This document shows, piece by piece, positions 39,301-48,721 of a stretch of DNA of 64,000 nt; position 1 is the first letter of the stretch; the number at the start of each line of letters is the position of its first letter. The DNA comes from CAWAMR01 sp963783095 (GTDB lineage Bacteria > Planctomycetota > Planctomycetia > Gemmatales > Gemmataceae). The stretch covers positions 186,001 to 250,000 of the forward strand of contig CAWAMR010000018.1 in assembly GCA_963783095.1 (NCBI GenBank), read 5' to 3'. The translations under genes and the position numbers were made by a program. The notes beneath the pieces were generated by a model. The model saw nothing but the letters and a program-made list of their open reading frames with translations. It ran no database searches and was not told the DNA's origin.

Positions 39301-40604
39301 ATGAACTATCACTTATCCACTTTCGGTGCCGATGTGACCCCGCCTTTGGACCATCCTCTTTGCGGCGGATGGATCGAACCGGTGCGCGGCGTCGATGATC
39401 CTCTGAAGGCGCTTGGCGTCGTGTTGCTCGGCGCGGGCAAGCCGATCGTCATGTGTGCGGTCGATTGGTGCGGTATTCGCAATGATGCCCATCTCGCCTG
39501 GCGAACTGCATTGGCCGAGGCCGCGAATACCACGATCGACCACGTTGCCGTGCAAAGTGTCCATCCCCACAACGCGCCCTTTACGGACCTTGTAGCGCAG
39601 AAACTTCTGGATCAATACAAGGGACCAGCCAATTGTGATCTGAAGTTTCACGAGCAGGCAATCGCCGGCGTCGCAAAGGCGCTGAGGGCATCGTTGAAGG
39701 ATCAGGTTCCGTTTACGCATGTGGGAATCGGTTCGAGCAAGGTGTCGGAGGTTGCTTCCAATCGGCGGATCATCGGCAAGGATGGCAAGAGCAAATATAC
39801 GCGCACCAGTGCCACCAAGGATGAAAAGATTCGAGCGGAACCGGAAGGACTGATCGATCCGATGCTGCGTGTATTGAGTTTCTGGAACGGACCCAAGCCG
39901 CTGGCAGCGCTTCATTATTACGCCACGCACCCGATGAGTTATTACGGCGATGGTCGGGTGAGTGCTGACTTTTGCGGGCTGGCGCGCCAGAAGCGGCAGG
40001 ATGAGGAGCCGGGGGTCTTCCAGATCTATTTCACCGGCTGCGCAGGCAACGTCACCGCGGGCAAGTACAACGACGGCAACAAGGCCAATCGAGTGGTGTT
40101 GCGCGACCGGATGTACAACGGCATGAAGGAGGCATTCAAAGCAACGAAACGAATGCCCGCAAGCAGCATCGACTGGCGCGTTGAGTCGGTGAAATTAAAG
40201 CCGCGATCAGAAGCCGCATTTGGCGAAGCAGAAAGTCTGAAAGCATTACAGGACGAGAAAGCCCCGAAGGCTAGACGAGGGAATGCCGCGCTGCAACTGG
40301 CCTGGCTCAAACGTCTGGATCGAGCAATCGATATTAGCTGCCTGGACATTGCGGGCAAAGTATTTGTGCTGCATTTGCCTGGGGAGCCGTTCATCGAATT
40401 CCAGCTTACCTGCGCAAAAAGATGCGACACAGCGATACAGTGTTGGTTGCGGGCTATGGGGATGGTGGCCCAGGTTATTTGCCCACGGCAAAAGCATATC
40501 TCGAAGGAGGCTATGAACCATCGGTAGCGCTATCGAGTCCGGAGACTGAGGCGATGATATTGAAGGCGATGGCAAAGTTGCTGAAAACGGAGCCGAAAGA
40601 GTAG
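39301..40604 (+). CDS. neutral ceramidase-like planctomycete protein, one frameshift
   Basis: About 434 residues. MNYHLSTFGADVTPPLDHPL, then CAVDWCGIRNDAHLAWR, VHPHNAPFTD, YYATHPMSYYGDGRVSADFCG and IYFTGCAGNVTAGKYND. These resemble the N-terminal part of the neutral/alkaline ceramidase family (histidines and TGCAGNV), although it lacks a signal peptide and the full length. The frame changes near 40410, after FVLHLPGEPFIEFQL; the continuation RHSDTVLVAGYGDGGPGYLP ends LKAMAKLLKTEPKE at 40604. Substrate is uncertain. Its last 105 bases have a diverged copy at 42808-42908. Confidence 0.6.
40500..40604 (+). repeat. direct repeat, left copy (ceramidase-like 3' end)
   Basis: Last 34 codons and stop of the ceramidase-like gene. 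About four-fifths identical to 42808-42908, which has a 4-base deletion. The pair flanks VapBC and the ACP/FGE-like gene. Confidence 0.75.
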
Positions 40605-40664
40605 TAGAGAAGACCACTTAAGCGTCGCGTCCGAGCTAGAATGACCATGAAGGAGGAAAACAAG

Positions 40665-40988
40665 ATGAGTGCCAACACGGTCGTTATTCAGGGAATTGTC
40701 AAACAGGATGGCACGCTGGAACTGGAAGGCAAAGTACCGTTGCCGCCGGGCAAGGTGAACGTGACACTTGAGCCGGTGCCTTACTGTAAGGAAACCGATC
40801 CGTTCTTCATCATGCTGCGGGAAATCCGGGCGTTGCGGGAGCGCGACGGGGTGAAACCGGATGCTGAGGCGGTGCAGGCAGCTCTGCGGCAATTGCGGGA
40901 CGACGCGGCCGAGGAGGTCGCCGAATTGGGCCGGCTTCAGGAGGAATGCAAGCGTCGTCGGGAGGAGGCGGCGAAGGAGGCCCAATGA
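40665..40988 (+). CDS. antitoxin of a PIN-toxin module
   Basis: A 107-residue protein starting MSANTVVIQGIVKQDGTLEL, preceded by GGAGG 9 bases upstream. The N-terminus is an AbrB/SpoVT-like strand-rich start (GTLELEGKVPLPPGKVNVTLEP). The C-terminal half is a charged helix (LRQLRDDAAEEVAELGRLQE) likely to wrap the toxin. It overlaps the toxin by ATGA, which supports coupled translation. Intact. Confidence 0.7.
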   Translation: MSANTVVIQGIVKQDGTLELEGKVPLPPGKVNVTLEPVPYCKETDPFFIMLREIRALRERDGVKPDAEAVQAALRQLRDDAAEEVAELGRLQEECKRRREEAAKEAQ

Positions 40989-41380
40989 TCGTTTGCCTGG
41001 ACAGCAACGTCGTGATCTACCTGGTCGAGGCCGACCCGATCTGGATGCCCACGGTGGACGCTCGCCTGACCGCGATTCGTGCAGCCGGCGATGTTGTTGC
41101 CGTCTCCGATGCCGCACGATTGGAGTGCCTGCTCAAGCCGCTGGCATCAGGCGATACTGGCGCTGAAGCGGCTTTCCGGGCCTTCTTCGCTGATCCTCTG
41201 ATTCGCGTACTCCCGGTGTCACGCGACACCTGGGAGCACGCCGCACAAATTGGAGCAGTATTCAACTTCAAGCCGATGGACAGCCTTCATCTGGCGACGG
41301 CAATCGAGCATGGCTGCGGCTTGTTCCTGACCGCCGACGGCCGACTGGGCGCTGCACGGCTATTCCGGTTGAAGTGTTGA
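40985..41380 (+). CDS. vapC: VapC-type PIN-domain ribonuclease toxin
   Basis: A 131-residue complete PIN domain: MIVCLDSNVVIYLVEAD (Asp6), SDAARLECLLKPL (Glu), FKPMDSLHLATAIEHG (Asp) and FLTADGRL (Asp), giving the four acidic residues that bind metal. It cleaves RNA, usually tRNA or rRNA, when released from its antitoxin. This is the only full toxin among the four modules in the window. Confidence 0.88.
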   Translation: MIVCLDSNVVIYLVEADPIWMPTVDARLTAIRAAGDVVAVSDAARLECLLKPLASGDTGAEAAFRAFFADPLIRVLPVSRDTWEHAAQIGAVFNFKPMDSLHLATAIEHGCGLFLTADGRLGAARLFRLKC

Positions 41381-41387
41381 AATGAAT

Positions 41388-42686
41388 CTAACCGACATCC
41401 TTTACGGAACTAATGCACCGGAACCCAAGACAGCGCCCACGAGCAGCAGGAGGCCGGCCCCTGCGATACGAACTGTGACACAACTCAGCTGGTCCAATCC
41501 AACTCCCTCCTCGCTCGCTGCGAATTCTCGTTGGGATTCGATTGACCGGGTTCGGCTTTGTCGCTTCGGCCCGCTGGTAGAAAGAAGAATCGTACCAGTC
41601 TCGGCACCATTGCCAAACATTTCCGGCCATATGATGTAACCCAAACGGGGACAGGCCCAATGAATCCGTGACATCGGCCATCGGCAGAGTGTCGGCGCGA
41701 TACTTTGCCGAGCGTCGATGCTGGGCATATCGCATCCGATCAAGCAAGGGTGGCGAATCGCCCCAGGGAAAGGGTTGGTATCGAGCACCTCGGGCAGCGT
41801 ACTCCCACTGCGCCTCGCTTGGCAGAAAACTCCCGTCAAGTAGATTGGAATCGTCTCGGTAAAGACTCCAGTCCTTTCCGTTGGCCCATAGTGAGTAAGC
41901 GTTTGCTCCGTACCATGAAACGAGGATCATCGGCCATCGCTCCGTCTTTGGCAAAGGTCGCCAGCTGTCGTCGTTGTGTGCGACAAGAAGGTGCTCGTTG
42001 CGGTCGTCGTGGGGAGGAAGTACGAACCAGTCTTCGAGGAATTCAGGCGAGACGTAAATCAGCGAGTTGAGAAATCGACAGTACGCGGTGGTGGACACTG
42101 GTTCGGCATCGATCAAGAACGAATCGAGCTCAACGACGTGCTTCGGGTGCTCGTCAAGGAGTGAGTCCGGTCCATCACATCCAATCTCGACCGATGCTTT
42201 GGGAATAAGAATGCACCGCATGCCATCCGAGCGTCGGCGGTACTGCGGGAACGGCGTAGCGTCCTTCAATGGTTCAAAAAGCGACGACGAGATTTTTGCA
42301 TCTCTTTGCCAACGGCCATCGAGTTGGGTAAAGGGCATTGACGAAGCTTTCTGAGTTTTGGAAGCGGGATTCCACCAACTGGTTCGCTCAGGTGTCCCAG
42401 TCCCTTGTTGGACATAGACCAACTCTGCCAAGTCCGAGAGGCGGAAAGGCTGGCGAGTAAAGATTGTCTTATAGACCGGGTTGGGTGCATTATTCGGGAA
42501 AGTGAAACCGAAATTTTCCTCGATGGTCATAAACAGTTCGACAAGTTCAAGACTATCACACCCAAGGTCTTCCACCAGTGAATGAGTAGGCAGAATCTTG
42601 TGTCGGGGTATCCTCAACTCCACTGAAGTAATGTCACAAACTTCTTTCTCAATCTCGGCAAGCGAAAATCGCGTGGTACCAGTCAT
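41388..42686 (-). CDS. acyl-carrier domain fused to FGE/SUMF1-like domain
   Basis: A 432-residue protein with an unusual architecture. Residues 1-80 form an acyl carrier protein: EDLGCDSLELVELFMTIEE holds the phosphopantetheine Ser45. After a linker of about 60 residues comes a formylglycine-generating-enzyme-like domain (about 150-430): AEPVSTTAYCRFLN, WPMILVSWYGANAYSLW, LPSEAQWEYAARG, PFPWGD, HHMAGNVWQWCRDWYD, and RSERGGSWIG..ELCHSSYR ending GFRC. In true FGE two Cys follow RGGSW; here the first is Gly and only the second remains, so copper-oxidase activity is doubtful and another SUMF1-type reaction is likelier. The next genes converge on it and no synthase is adjacent. Intact. Confidence 0.85.
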   Translation of the reverse strand: MTGTTRFSLAEIEKEVCDITSVELRIPRHKILPTHSLVEDLGCDSLELVELFMTIEENFGFTFPNNAPNPVYKTIFTRQPFRLSDLAELVYVQQGTGTPERTSWWNPASKTQKASSMPFTQLDGRWQRDAKISSSLFEPLKDATPFPQYRRRSDGMRCILIPKASVEIGCDGPDSLLDEHPKHVVELDSFLIDAEPVSTTAYCRFLNSLIYVSPEFLEDWFVLPPHDDRNEHLLVAHNDDSWRPLPKTERWPMILVSWYGANAYSLWANGKDWSLYRDDSNLLDGSFLPSEAQWEYAARGARYQPFPWGDSPPLLDRMRYAQHRRSAKYRADTLPMADVTDSLGLSPFGLHHMAGNVWQWCRDWYDSSFYQRAEATKPNPVNRIPTRIRSERGGSWIGPAELCHSSYRRGRPPAARGRCLGFRCISSVKDVG

Positions 42687-42807
42687 CTCCCTAACCCTCC
42701 CCAGAAAGTCGAACCGCTATTCAGTGAACGCGCTGGGTGACTTTCGGCCATCTGTGCATTAAGTACAGGCGTGGCATTTGACCACATTGGGTCGGCTCAA
42801 AGCTTAA

Positions 42808-42908
42808 CTCGAAGGTGGCTACGAACCATCGGCAGCGCTATCGAGTCCGCAGACGGAAACGATGTGAAGGCGATGGCCAAGTTGCTGACAACGGAGTCAA
42901 AAGAGTAG
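42808..42908 (+). pseudogene. diverged copy of the ceramidase-like 3' end
   Basis: CTCGAAGGTGGCTACGAACC.. through AAAGAGTAG repeats 40500-40604 with substitutions and a 4-base deletion that breaks the frame. Weak similarity may extend on both sides. It is a decayed duplicate and the right boundary of the VapBC-ACP/FGE block. Confidence 0.7.
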
Positions 42909-42956
42909 TTTATTGCAATTAGAAGTAGCAAAGAGAAAACCATTAAACGTCCCTTC

Positions 42957-43181
42957 ATGGCAGTAGGAGGGACCGGGGCAAATTATCGATTGGACCTAAG
43001 GCCGGAAGACATACTGAGATTCCTTTTGACATTGCAACCAGAGATGATTACCAAAGCATTGAGGGAACTTCGAAAAGAAAAGGAATGTGGCGACGAAGAA
43101 GAGTTTGAATTCGCGGACATCATTCCCAAGATCCATCAGCACCTGTCGTGTGGATCAATATTCGAGCCAAAGAAAGTCTAA
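42957..43181 (+). CDS. small hypothetical protein
   Basis: A 74-residue protein, not recognised: RLDLRPEDILRFLLTLQPE, then KALRELRKEKECGDEEEFE and a Cys-containing end. Helical and acidic. No strong ribosome site is seen. Confidence 0.35.
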   Translation: MAVGGTGANYRLDLRPEDILRFLLTLQPEMITKALRELRKEKECGDEEEFEFADIIPKIHQHLSCGSIFEPKKV

Positions 43182-43263
43182 AATTAGACGGAGTCGTTCC
43201 CCGGCCACCTCGAGCCGGCTTGAATAAACAGCGGCGTAGCGGCTGCTTCCAGCCGCCGAGAGG

Positions 43264-43484
43264 TTGCAGACGGCGGCTGTATTGTCTGCGTCGAGCCAGA
43301 ATCGTTGGCGACAAGGTTTATTATGGGGGGAAGCACCTAACCCCGAGTTGTTGGAATTGATTCGTAAAGTGGTTGGAAATAACCAACTGGCCTTCTATCA
43401 CGACGACCACGAGAAGCGCTCTGCGCGAAGACTTGCTGGAGTTTCGCAAATTGGTTGCACATCATCTACCGAAGCCGATGACCA
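43264..43484 (+). pseudogene. broken small ORF
   Basis: The frame with APNPELLELIRKVVGNNQLAFYHDDHEKRSA shifts near 43430; the other frame continues EDLLEFRKLVAHHLPKPMTT to TGA at 43482. It looks protein-like but has no clear start. Upstream (43230-43280) are two small GCGGCTG-type hairpins. Family unknown. Confidence 0.3.
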
Positions 43485-43505
43485 CATGATTCTTGACCAA
43501 CCGCC

Positions 43506-43533
43506 TTGGCTGTAAACAAATATACAGTATAAT
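43506..43533 (+). promoter_or_regulatory. sigma-70-like promoter for the lipid kinase gene
   Basis: TTGGCT (43506-43511), 16-base spacer, perfect TATAAT (43528-43533), 42 bases before the ATG. The -35 matches only in its first three bases. Confidence 0.4.
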
Positions 43534-43575
43534 AATTACACGCTGGTTTTCCGCAACCGCACTCGCAACCGACAC

Positions 43576-44499
43576 ATGGATTCATCCGCTCCGATTTGCG
43601 TCATCTTTAATCCGAAAGCGGGAAAAGGACGCGCGGCTACTCTAATTCAGGCCGCACAGCGTTCGATCCGAGCGAAGGTCGTCTTGCGTCCCTCAGAGGC
43701 CGAGGGCCACGCCGTTGAGTTGGCTCAACGTGCCGTGGAGGAAGGATTTCCGCTGATTGTTGCCGCTGGTGGCGACGGCACGGTTCACGAAGTCGCCAAT
43801 GGGATTCTTCTGGCGAATCGGCCGGAGGTGACTTTCGGGATCTGGCCGATCGGCTCCGCCAATGATTATGCGTTTGCCCTGGGCTTGGTCGAGTGGTGGA
43901 ACGGCAGCCGGCGACGATCGCTGGAAGAAATCTTCGTCGATGTGGGACGGGTCGATGGCGGCGGTCGGAGCCGATACTTTGTCAACGGCCTCGGCCTCGG
44001 ATTCAATGGAGCAGTGACGCTCGAATCGCGCAAAATCAAACGATTACAGGGCATGGCGCTTTATGGCCTTGCCACCGTAAAAGCAATTCTCTGGCACTTC
44101 GATCAACCCACCCTAAGGGTTGAATTTGATGACCTTGTACGCGAGGTCCCGACATTGGCTCTTTCCGTGAACCTTGGCATGCGCGAAGGAAATTTCCCCA
44201 TCACCCCGAATGCGAAACTCGACGATGGGTTATTCGACTGCATCCATGTGGGACCATTGACGCGCTCGGGCGCGATCAAGCTGTTGCCGCGCATGGCTAC
44301 AGGGACGCTTCCTTCGGATCGCCCGAATTTGTGGATGGGTAGATGTCGGAGCGTCCACATTCAAGCTCCCGTTCCGGTCCGCGTGCATGCGGATGGCGAA
44401 TTCTTTTGTCATCCGGAAGATGGAATTCGAGAATTTCGGATTGAATTGCTCCCGCGCAAGTTATGCGTTCAGAAATTTGAACCACCCTCATCGGCGTGA
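43576..44499 (+). CDS. diacylglycerol/lipid kinase family protein (YegS/DgkB-like)
   Basis: A 307-residue cytosolic or membrane-associated lipid kinase. VIFNPKAGKGRA starts the catalytic domain, VAAGGDGTVHEVANGI is the nucleotide motif, GIWPIGSANDYA follows, and the C-terminal beta-sandwich has KLDDGLFDCIHVGPLTR and VHADGEFF. It phosphorylates diacylglycerol-like lipids using ATP; the exact lipid is not deducible. In most relatives the third motif reads GTGNDFA, here GSANDYA. Intact. Confidence 0.88.
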   Translation: MDSSAPICVIFNPKAGKGRAATLIQAAQRSIRAKVVLRPSEAEGHAVELAQRAVEEGFPLIVAAGGDGTVHEVANGILLANRPEVTFGIWPIGSANDYAFALGLVEWWNGSRRRSLEEIFVDVGRVDGGGRSRYFVNGLGLGFNGAVTLESRKIKRLQGMALYGLATVKAILWHFDQPTLRVEFDDLVREVPTLALSVNLGMREGNFPITPNAKLDDGLFDCIHVGPLTRSGAIKLLPRMATGTLPSDRPNLWMGRCRSVHIQAPVPVRVHADGEFFCHPEDGIREFRIELLPRKLCVQKFEPPSSA

Positions 44500-44505
44500 T
44501 TTATC

Positions 44506-44796
44506 TTGCGTGTGAGTACCCGATATTCGAGAATAGGACTTGTGATTGAGGTGTCCGACGCATCGCTCGACTTCGATCGTCAAGACAAGGCGGTGATTTA
44601 CGCTCAGAATGGGATCATCTGTTACTGGGTGATCAACATTCCCGACCGACAGATCGAGGTCTGCACGCAGCCGACCGGCCCCTCAGCTTCGCCTGGCTAT
44701 GCCCAACGGCACGAGTATCGTTCCGGTGATTCGATTCCGGTAACCCTCGATGGCCGGACAATCGCCACGATCCCTGTGAACGAACTCCTTGCATAG
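44506..44796 (+). pseudogene. Uma2-family protein, C-terminal half only
   Basis: A 96-residue frame whose residues 10-96 match the second half of the following gene (LVIEVSDASL, GIICYWVINI, QIEVCTQPTGPSASPGYAQR, TIATIPVNELL). The N-terminal half with the first PD-(D/E)xK elements is missing and replaced by VSTRYSR. It follows the lipid kinase stop by 6 bases. A decayed tandem copy, probably inactive. Confidence 0.7.
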
Positions 44797-44816
44797 GATC
44801 AGTACAAGGAAAAGCA

Positions 44817-45443
44817 ATGTCCAGCGCCGTACTCACACCGCCAATACCAACGCCCGTTTCGAGTTGGTCGTTAGCATCGTTGCGGCGGTTCACGGTGGAT
44901 GAATACCATCGGATGATCGAAACGGGGATTCTGACCACGGATGACCGAGTCGAACTCCTTGAAGGGTATATCGTTCTAAAAATGCCGCAGAATACTCCCC
45001 ACGCCAGTGCGCTGGATCTAGTTGAAGGTCAATTCCAACGAATCCTTCCGGATGGATGGTTCCTTCGAACTCAACGACCGATCACTCTCGCCGCGAGTGA
45101 ACCAGAACCCGATGGAGTAATCGTGCGCGGCAACAGGCGAGCCTATATGCCTCGTCACCCCGGACCTGCAGACATCGGCCTGATCATCGAAGTGAGCGAT
45201 TCGAGTTTGCGAACCGATCGAGTCGAAAAAATCGAAATCTATGGTCACGCGGGCATCATCTGCTATTGGATCGTGAACCTCGTTGACATGCAGATAGAGG
45301 TTCACACGCAGCCGACCGGCCCCTCCGTGTCGCCTGGCTATGCTCAACGGCAAGACTATCGCCCCGGCGATTCGATTCCGGTGACCCTCGATGGCCAGCC
45401 AATCGCCACGATTCCTGTGAACGAACTCCTTCCTACCCCGTGA
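44817..45443 (+). CDS. Uma2-family (DUF820) PD-(D/E)xK nuclease-fold protein
   Basis: A 208-residue protein. RRFTVDEYHRMIETGILTTDDRVELLEGYIV is the Uma2 start, EPEPDGVIVRG holds the first catalytic Asp, and GLIIEVSDSSLRTDRVEKIEIY the Glu-x-Lys-type end (E..K). The Uma2 group is expanded in cyanobacteria and planctomycetes; nuclease activity is assumed from the fold, and the biological role is unknown. Intact. Confidence 0.85.
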   Translation: MSSAVLTPPIPTPVSSWSLASLRRFTVDEYHRMIETGILTTDDRVELLEGYIVLKMPQNTPHASALDLVEGQFQRILPDGWFLRTQRPITLAASEPEPDGVIVRGNRRAYMPRHPGPADIGLIIEVSDSSLRTDRVEKIEIYGHAGIICYWIVNLVDMQIEVHTQPTGPSVSPGYAQRQDYRPGDSIPVTLDGQPIATIPVNELLPTP

Positions 45444-45454
45444 TCGATCCTACC

Positions 45455-46915
45455 ATGCGTATTCAATCCACATTATCGCATCCTACTTTGACCCGTCGCA
45501 CTGCGCTCCAGGCGGGTGGCATTGGTTTACTCGGCCTGGGTATGAACCACTTGTCCGCTCTGCGAACCGCGCAAGGAGCCAATGACAATCCTCGATCGCG
45601 CTCTGACGGGGGCAGTGATTTACATCTTCCTTTCAGGTGGTCTGGCCCAGCAGGACAGCTTCGACCCGAAACCCGAGGCTTCGGAAAATGTTCGAGGCGA
45701 ATTCAAACCGATCGCCACCAAGACGCCTGGCATCCGCATCTGCGAGCATTTGCCAATGCTGGCCCAGCGTAGCGACATGTGGGCACTGGTTCGATCGCTG
45801 ACCCACCCCACCAACAATCACAGCGATGGCCACTTACTGATGATGACGGGCCGGAGCGTCTTGCCGCCCGGCTTCAACGGCTCCCTGCCCAAAGACACCG
45901 ACTGGCCGAGCATCGCAGCCATCGCCGGCGCGGTGACGCATGCGCGAAATAATCTTCCGCCCACAGTGGTGTTGCCGGAACGACTCATTCACAACACGGG
46001 TCGCGTGATTCCCGGCCAGTTCGCCGGTTTGATGGGCAGGCAGCGGGAGCCTTGGTTCCTTGAGGCATCGAAATTCGAGCCAAGAGCTTATGGCGCTTAC
46101 CCGGAATACGAATTCGATCATCAGGAACGACCATACAAGCCGATACGAAGCACGTTTGAGATTCCCGATTTGACGCTTCCGCAATCAGTCAACGATGCTC
46201 GACTTACGGATCGTCTCGATCTCTTGAAGCATATCGATCATCAGCGCATCACTGGACAGCGGCGCAGCGAAAACGGGTTTGGATCGACATCGTCAGGCGG
46301 CGGTGTCGCTGTTGATGGATGCCAGAGTTCGCAAAGCGTTCGATATCGCTCATGCTCCGGTTAAGGAACTCCAGCAATACGGCAATAACTCGTTCGGCTG
46401 GTCGTGCTGGATGGCTGCCCGGCTCGTGGAAGCGGGCGTTAATCTGGTTCAGGTGAATCTCGGCAACAACGAGACCTGGGACACGCACGGCAACGCTTTT
46501 CCCCATTTGAAGGACAAACTCTTCCCGCCGACGGATAAGGCGCTTTCGGCGCTTCTCGACGACTTGAAGCAACGCGGGTTGCTCGATTCCACGATGATCG
46601 TGATGGCGGGCGAATTTGGACGAACGCCACGATGTTCGGCTTATCGCAGTTCTACAAGACCCTGGACGAGACCACTGGGGAGCGGTGCAGAGCGTCTTCT
46701 TCGCGGGCGGCGGCGTGCAGGGCGGAACGGTCGTCGGCTCGTCGGACAAGAACGGCGGCTTTCCCATCAACGATCCGCAGACGCCGGAGAACATGGCGGC
46801 GACGATCTATCAGGCATTGGGACTCCCGCAAACGACGGCCTGGATCGATGCCGAGAATCGGCCGCATCACATCTATCACGGCGAGCCGATCAAGGGATTG
46901 GTAAGCCACGGATAA
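45455..46915 (+). CDS. DUF1501 protein with Tat signal, multiply frameshifted
   Basis: About 480 residues. The Tat signal TRRTALQAGGIGLLGLGMNH starts near residue 12. Then in successive frames: IYIFLSGGLAQQDSFDPKPE, IRICEHLPMLAQRSDMWALV, NNHSDGHLLMMTGR, then FGWSCWMAARLVEAGVNLVQV, NNETWDTHGNAFPHLKD, MIVMAGEFGRTP, DHWGAVQSVFFAGGGVQGG and ENMAATIYQALGLPQT. This is the second DUF1501 gene of the window; compared with the one at 20453 it carries the longer mid-region typical of the sulfatase-like subgroup. Breaks lie near 45600, 46260, 46630 and 46665. Confidence 0.85.
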
Positions 46916-46964
46916 AGAGAGAAGACAAATCGCGCTCGTACTGGTTTCAACGGGAGCATTACCA

Positions 46965-47206
46965 ATGACCACAACAACCAGCTGGATTTCAAAGAAAGCC
47001 GACCGCTGCGGCAGCGACGCATGCATTCGCGATACGCGGATCACCGTATGGGGCCTGGTTGAATGGCATCAACTCGGCCAATCGGACGAACAAATCATGG
47101 AGGGATTGAAGGGCTGACACAGGCCGACCTCGATGCCGCCTGGGACTACTACGCTTCTCATCGCGAAGAAATCAATGAAGCCATTCGGCTGAACGCGGAG
47201 GCGTGA
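46965..47206 (+). CDS. DUF433 antitoxin, one frameshift
   Basis: About 80 residues. CIRDTRITVWGLVEWHQLGQ is the DUF433 signature and SDEQIMEGLKG follows. A one-base shift near 47115 restores LTQADLDAAWDYYASHREEI and ends at 47206. DUF433 proteins are antitoxins that pair with DUF5615 toxins, and such a toxin start lies 6 bases downstream. Confidence 0.75.
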
Positions 47207-47212
47207 TCATTC

Positions 47213-47317
47213 ATGGCCCTGCTTTACGCTGACGAGGATTTCCATTACGGCGTGGTCCAACGGTTGCGAAATCTGGGCCATGACGTGGTAACGGTCCAAG
47301 AGGCAGGGCCCCAGTAG
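47213..47317 (+). pseudogene. DUF5615 (PIN-like) toxin, truncated after 34 residues
   Basis: MALLYADEDFHYGVVQRLRN followed by LGHDVVTVQEAG matches the N-terminus of DUF5615 Mut7-C/PIN-like toxins, including the first Asp pair. After Gly32 the reading stops at TAG (47315-47317), exactly where sequence coding on the other strand begins. About two thirds of the toxin is lost. Confidence 0.7.
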
Positions 47318-47490
47318 ATGTCCTCGCTGAACCCTGCGAATAGGACGCAGCCGTCGAACTCCACGAAGTCCGGCCAGAACCACTCCCCATATGCTATGGC
47401 GTGTTCGGTGCGGCCGACGCAGCCGATCCATGGCAAGAGGTCAATGTCGTGACCGCCGTTCCACTCTTGGTTTCTGGGACAAGCTGGCAC
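47312..47490 (-). pseudogene. fragment of an unknown gene
   Basis: The minus-strand frame from 47490 reads NGGHDIDLLPWIGCVGRTEH and GEWFWPDFVEFDGCVLFAGF, which looks like genuine coding sequence rich in aromatic and acidic residues. It is cut at the toxin junction near 47315, after which the frame is the antisense of the toxin gene. Family not recognised. Confidence 0.35.
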
Positions 47491-47550
47491 AGTGGCAAAT
47501 CGCTAAGTCGCTGAGGCATCAGATAGCTCTCTGAAGGCCAAGTTTGTTGT

Positions 47551-47975
<425 letters not shown>

Positions 47976-48052
47976 GGAGGTTTCCCCAAAAATGAGCAGA
48001 GATTCTCTTCCGCAAGAAAGCGATATGCTTTGGCGTGTTGGCGAGCACCGGC

Positions 48053-48645
48053 TCAACAATCTACTTCCTTCTCCCAAAGCGTCCGAATCAGGTGCAATTT
48101 CCGTTTCACCGACCGAGTGCTTTCCCAAGCTTGCCCGCGATCTCCTCCACCGTGTAACCCTCCATCCGAAGCCAGCGCGACCGATTCAAGCTCGGGATCG
48201 TCCAGAAGACCGAGGAGCCGTCGATACTCTTCGCCGATCTGAGCAGCCATCTCGGGGGATGGTTCGCGCGACAACACTTCTTCCAGATTCGGCGCATCGG
48301 CAGACTTTGCAGCAGTCTCCGCTACTTTTCCGCCTCGTTTCCGGCGGCCTTGATCGCGAATCAGGCGAAACACCTTTCGAGCCGTGATGACTACGAGCAG
48401 CCGCCACAACCCGTCTCGATCCATCAGCTCGGGAAATCGGCCGTTCTCGGCGTTGCGGCAAAAGCTGTCGATGGCGCTGAGCGCAATATCCTCCTCGTCG
48501 GCAATGCGGGGATTAGCGCCGGCAAGTTTGTGACGGGCCAAGCCGACCAGCCGATGGAAATACGCTCCCAGATTTGTTGCACGGCAGCCGGGTCTCCATC
48601 CTGGAGCCGGCCGAGCCATAAGGTTACCGACCCATCAGATGGCAT
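48053..48645 (-). CDS. ECF-type RNA polymerase sigma factor, frameshifted
   Basis: About 197 residues. MPSDGSVTLWLGRLQDGDPA starts at 48645. A shift near 48575 leads into YFHRLVGLARHKLAG, EEDIALSAIDSFCR and DGLWRLLVVITARKV (region 2), and region 4 reads LESVALARMEGYTVEEIAGK..STRSVKRKLHLIR with two compensating shifts near 48140 and 48105. This is the planctomycete ECF group usually encoded next to WD40 kinases; the next gene on the same strand-side is such a kinase, though the sigma gene lies downstream of it here. It likely directs a regulon responding to that kinase. Confidence 0.8.
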
Positions 48646-48721
48646 GCGGATGACTCCACGAAGAATCACGCAGACTGATGGGGAAATCCTAGCATGACCC
48701 TCCAAGGTGACAAGGCCAGAA

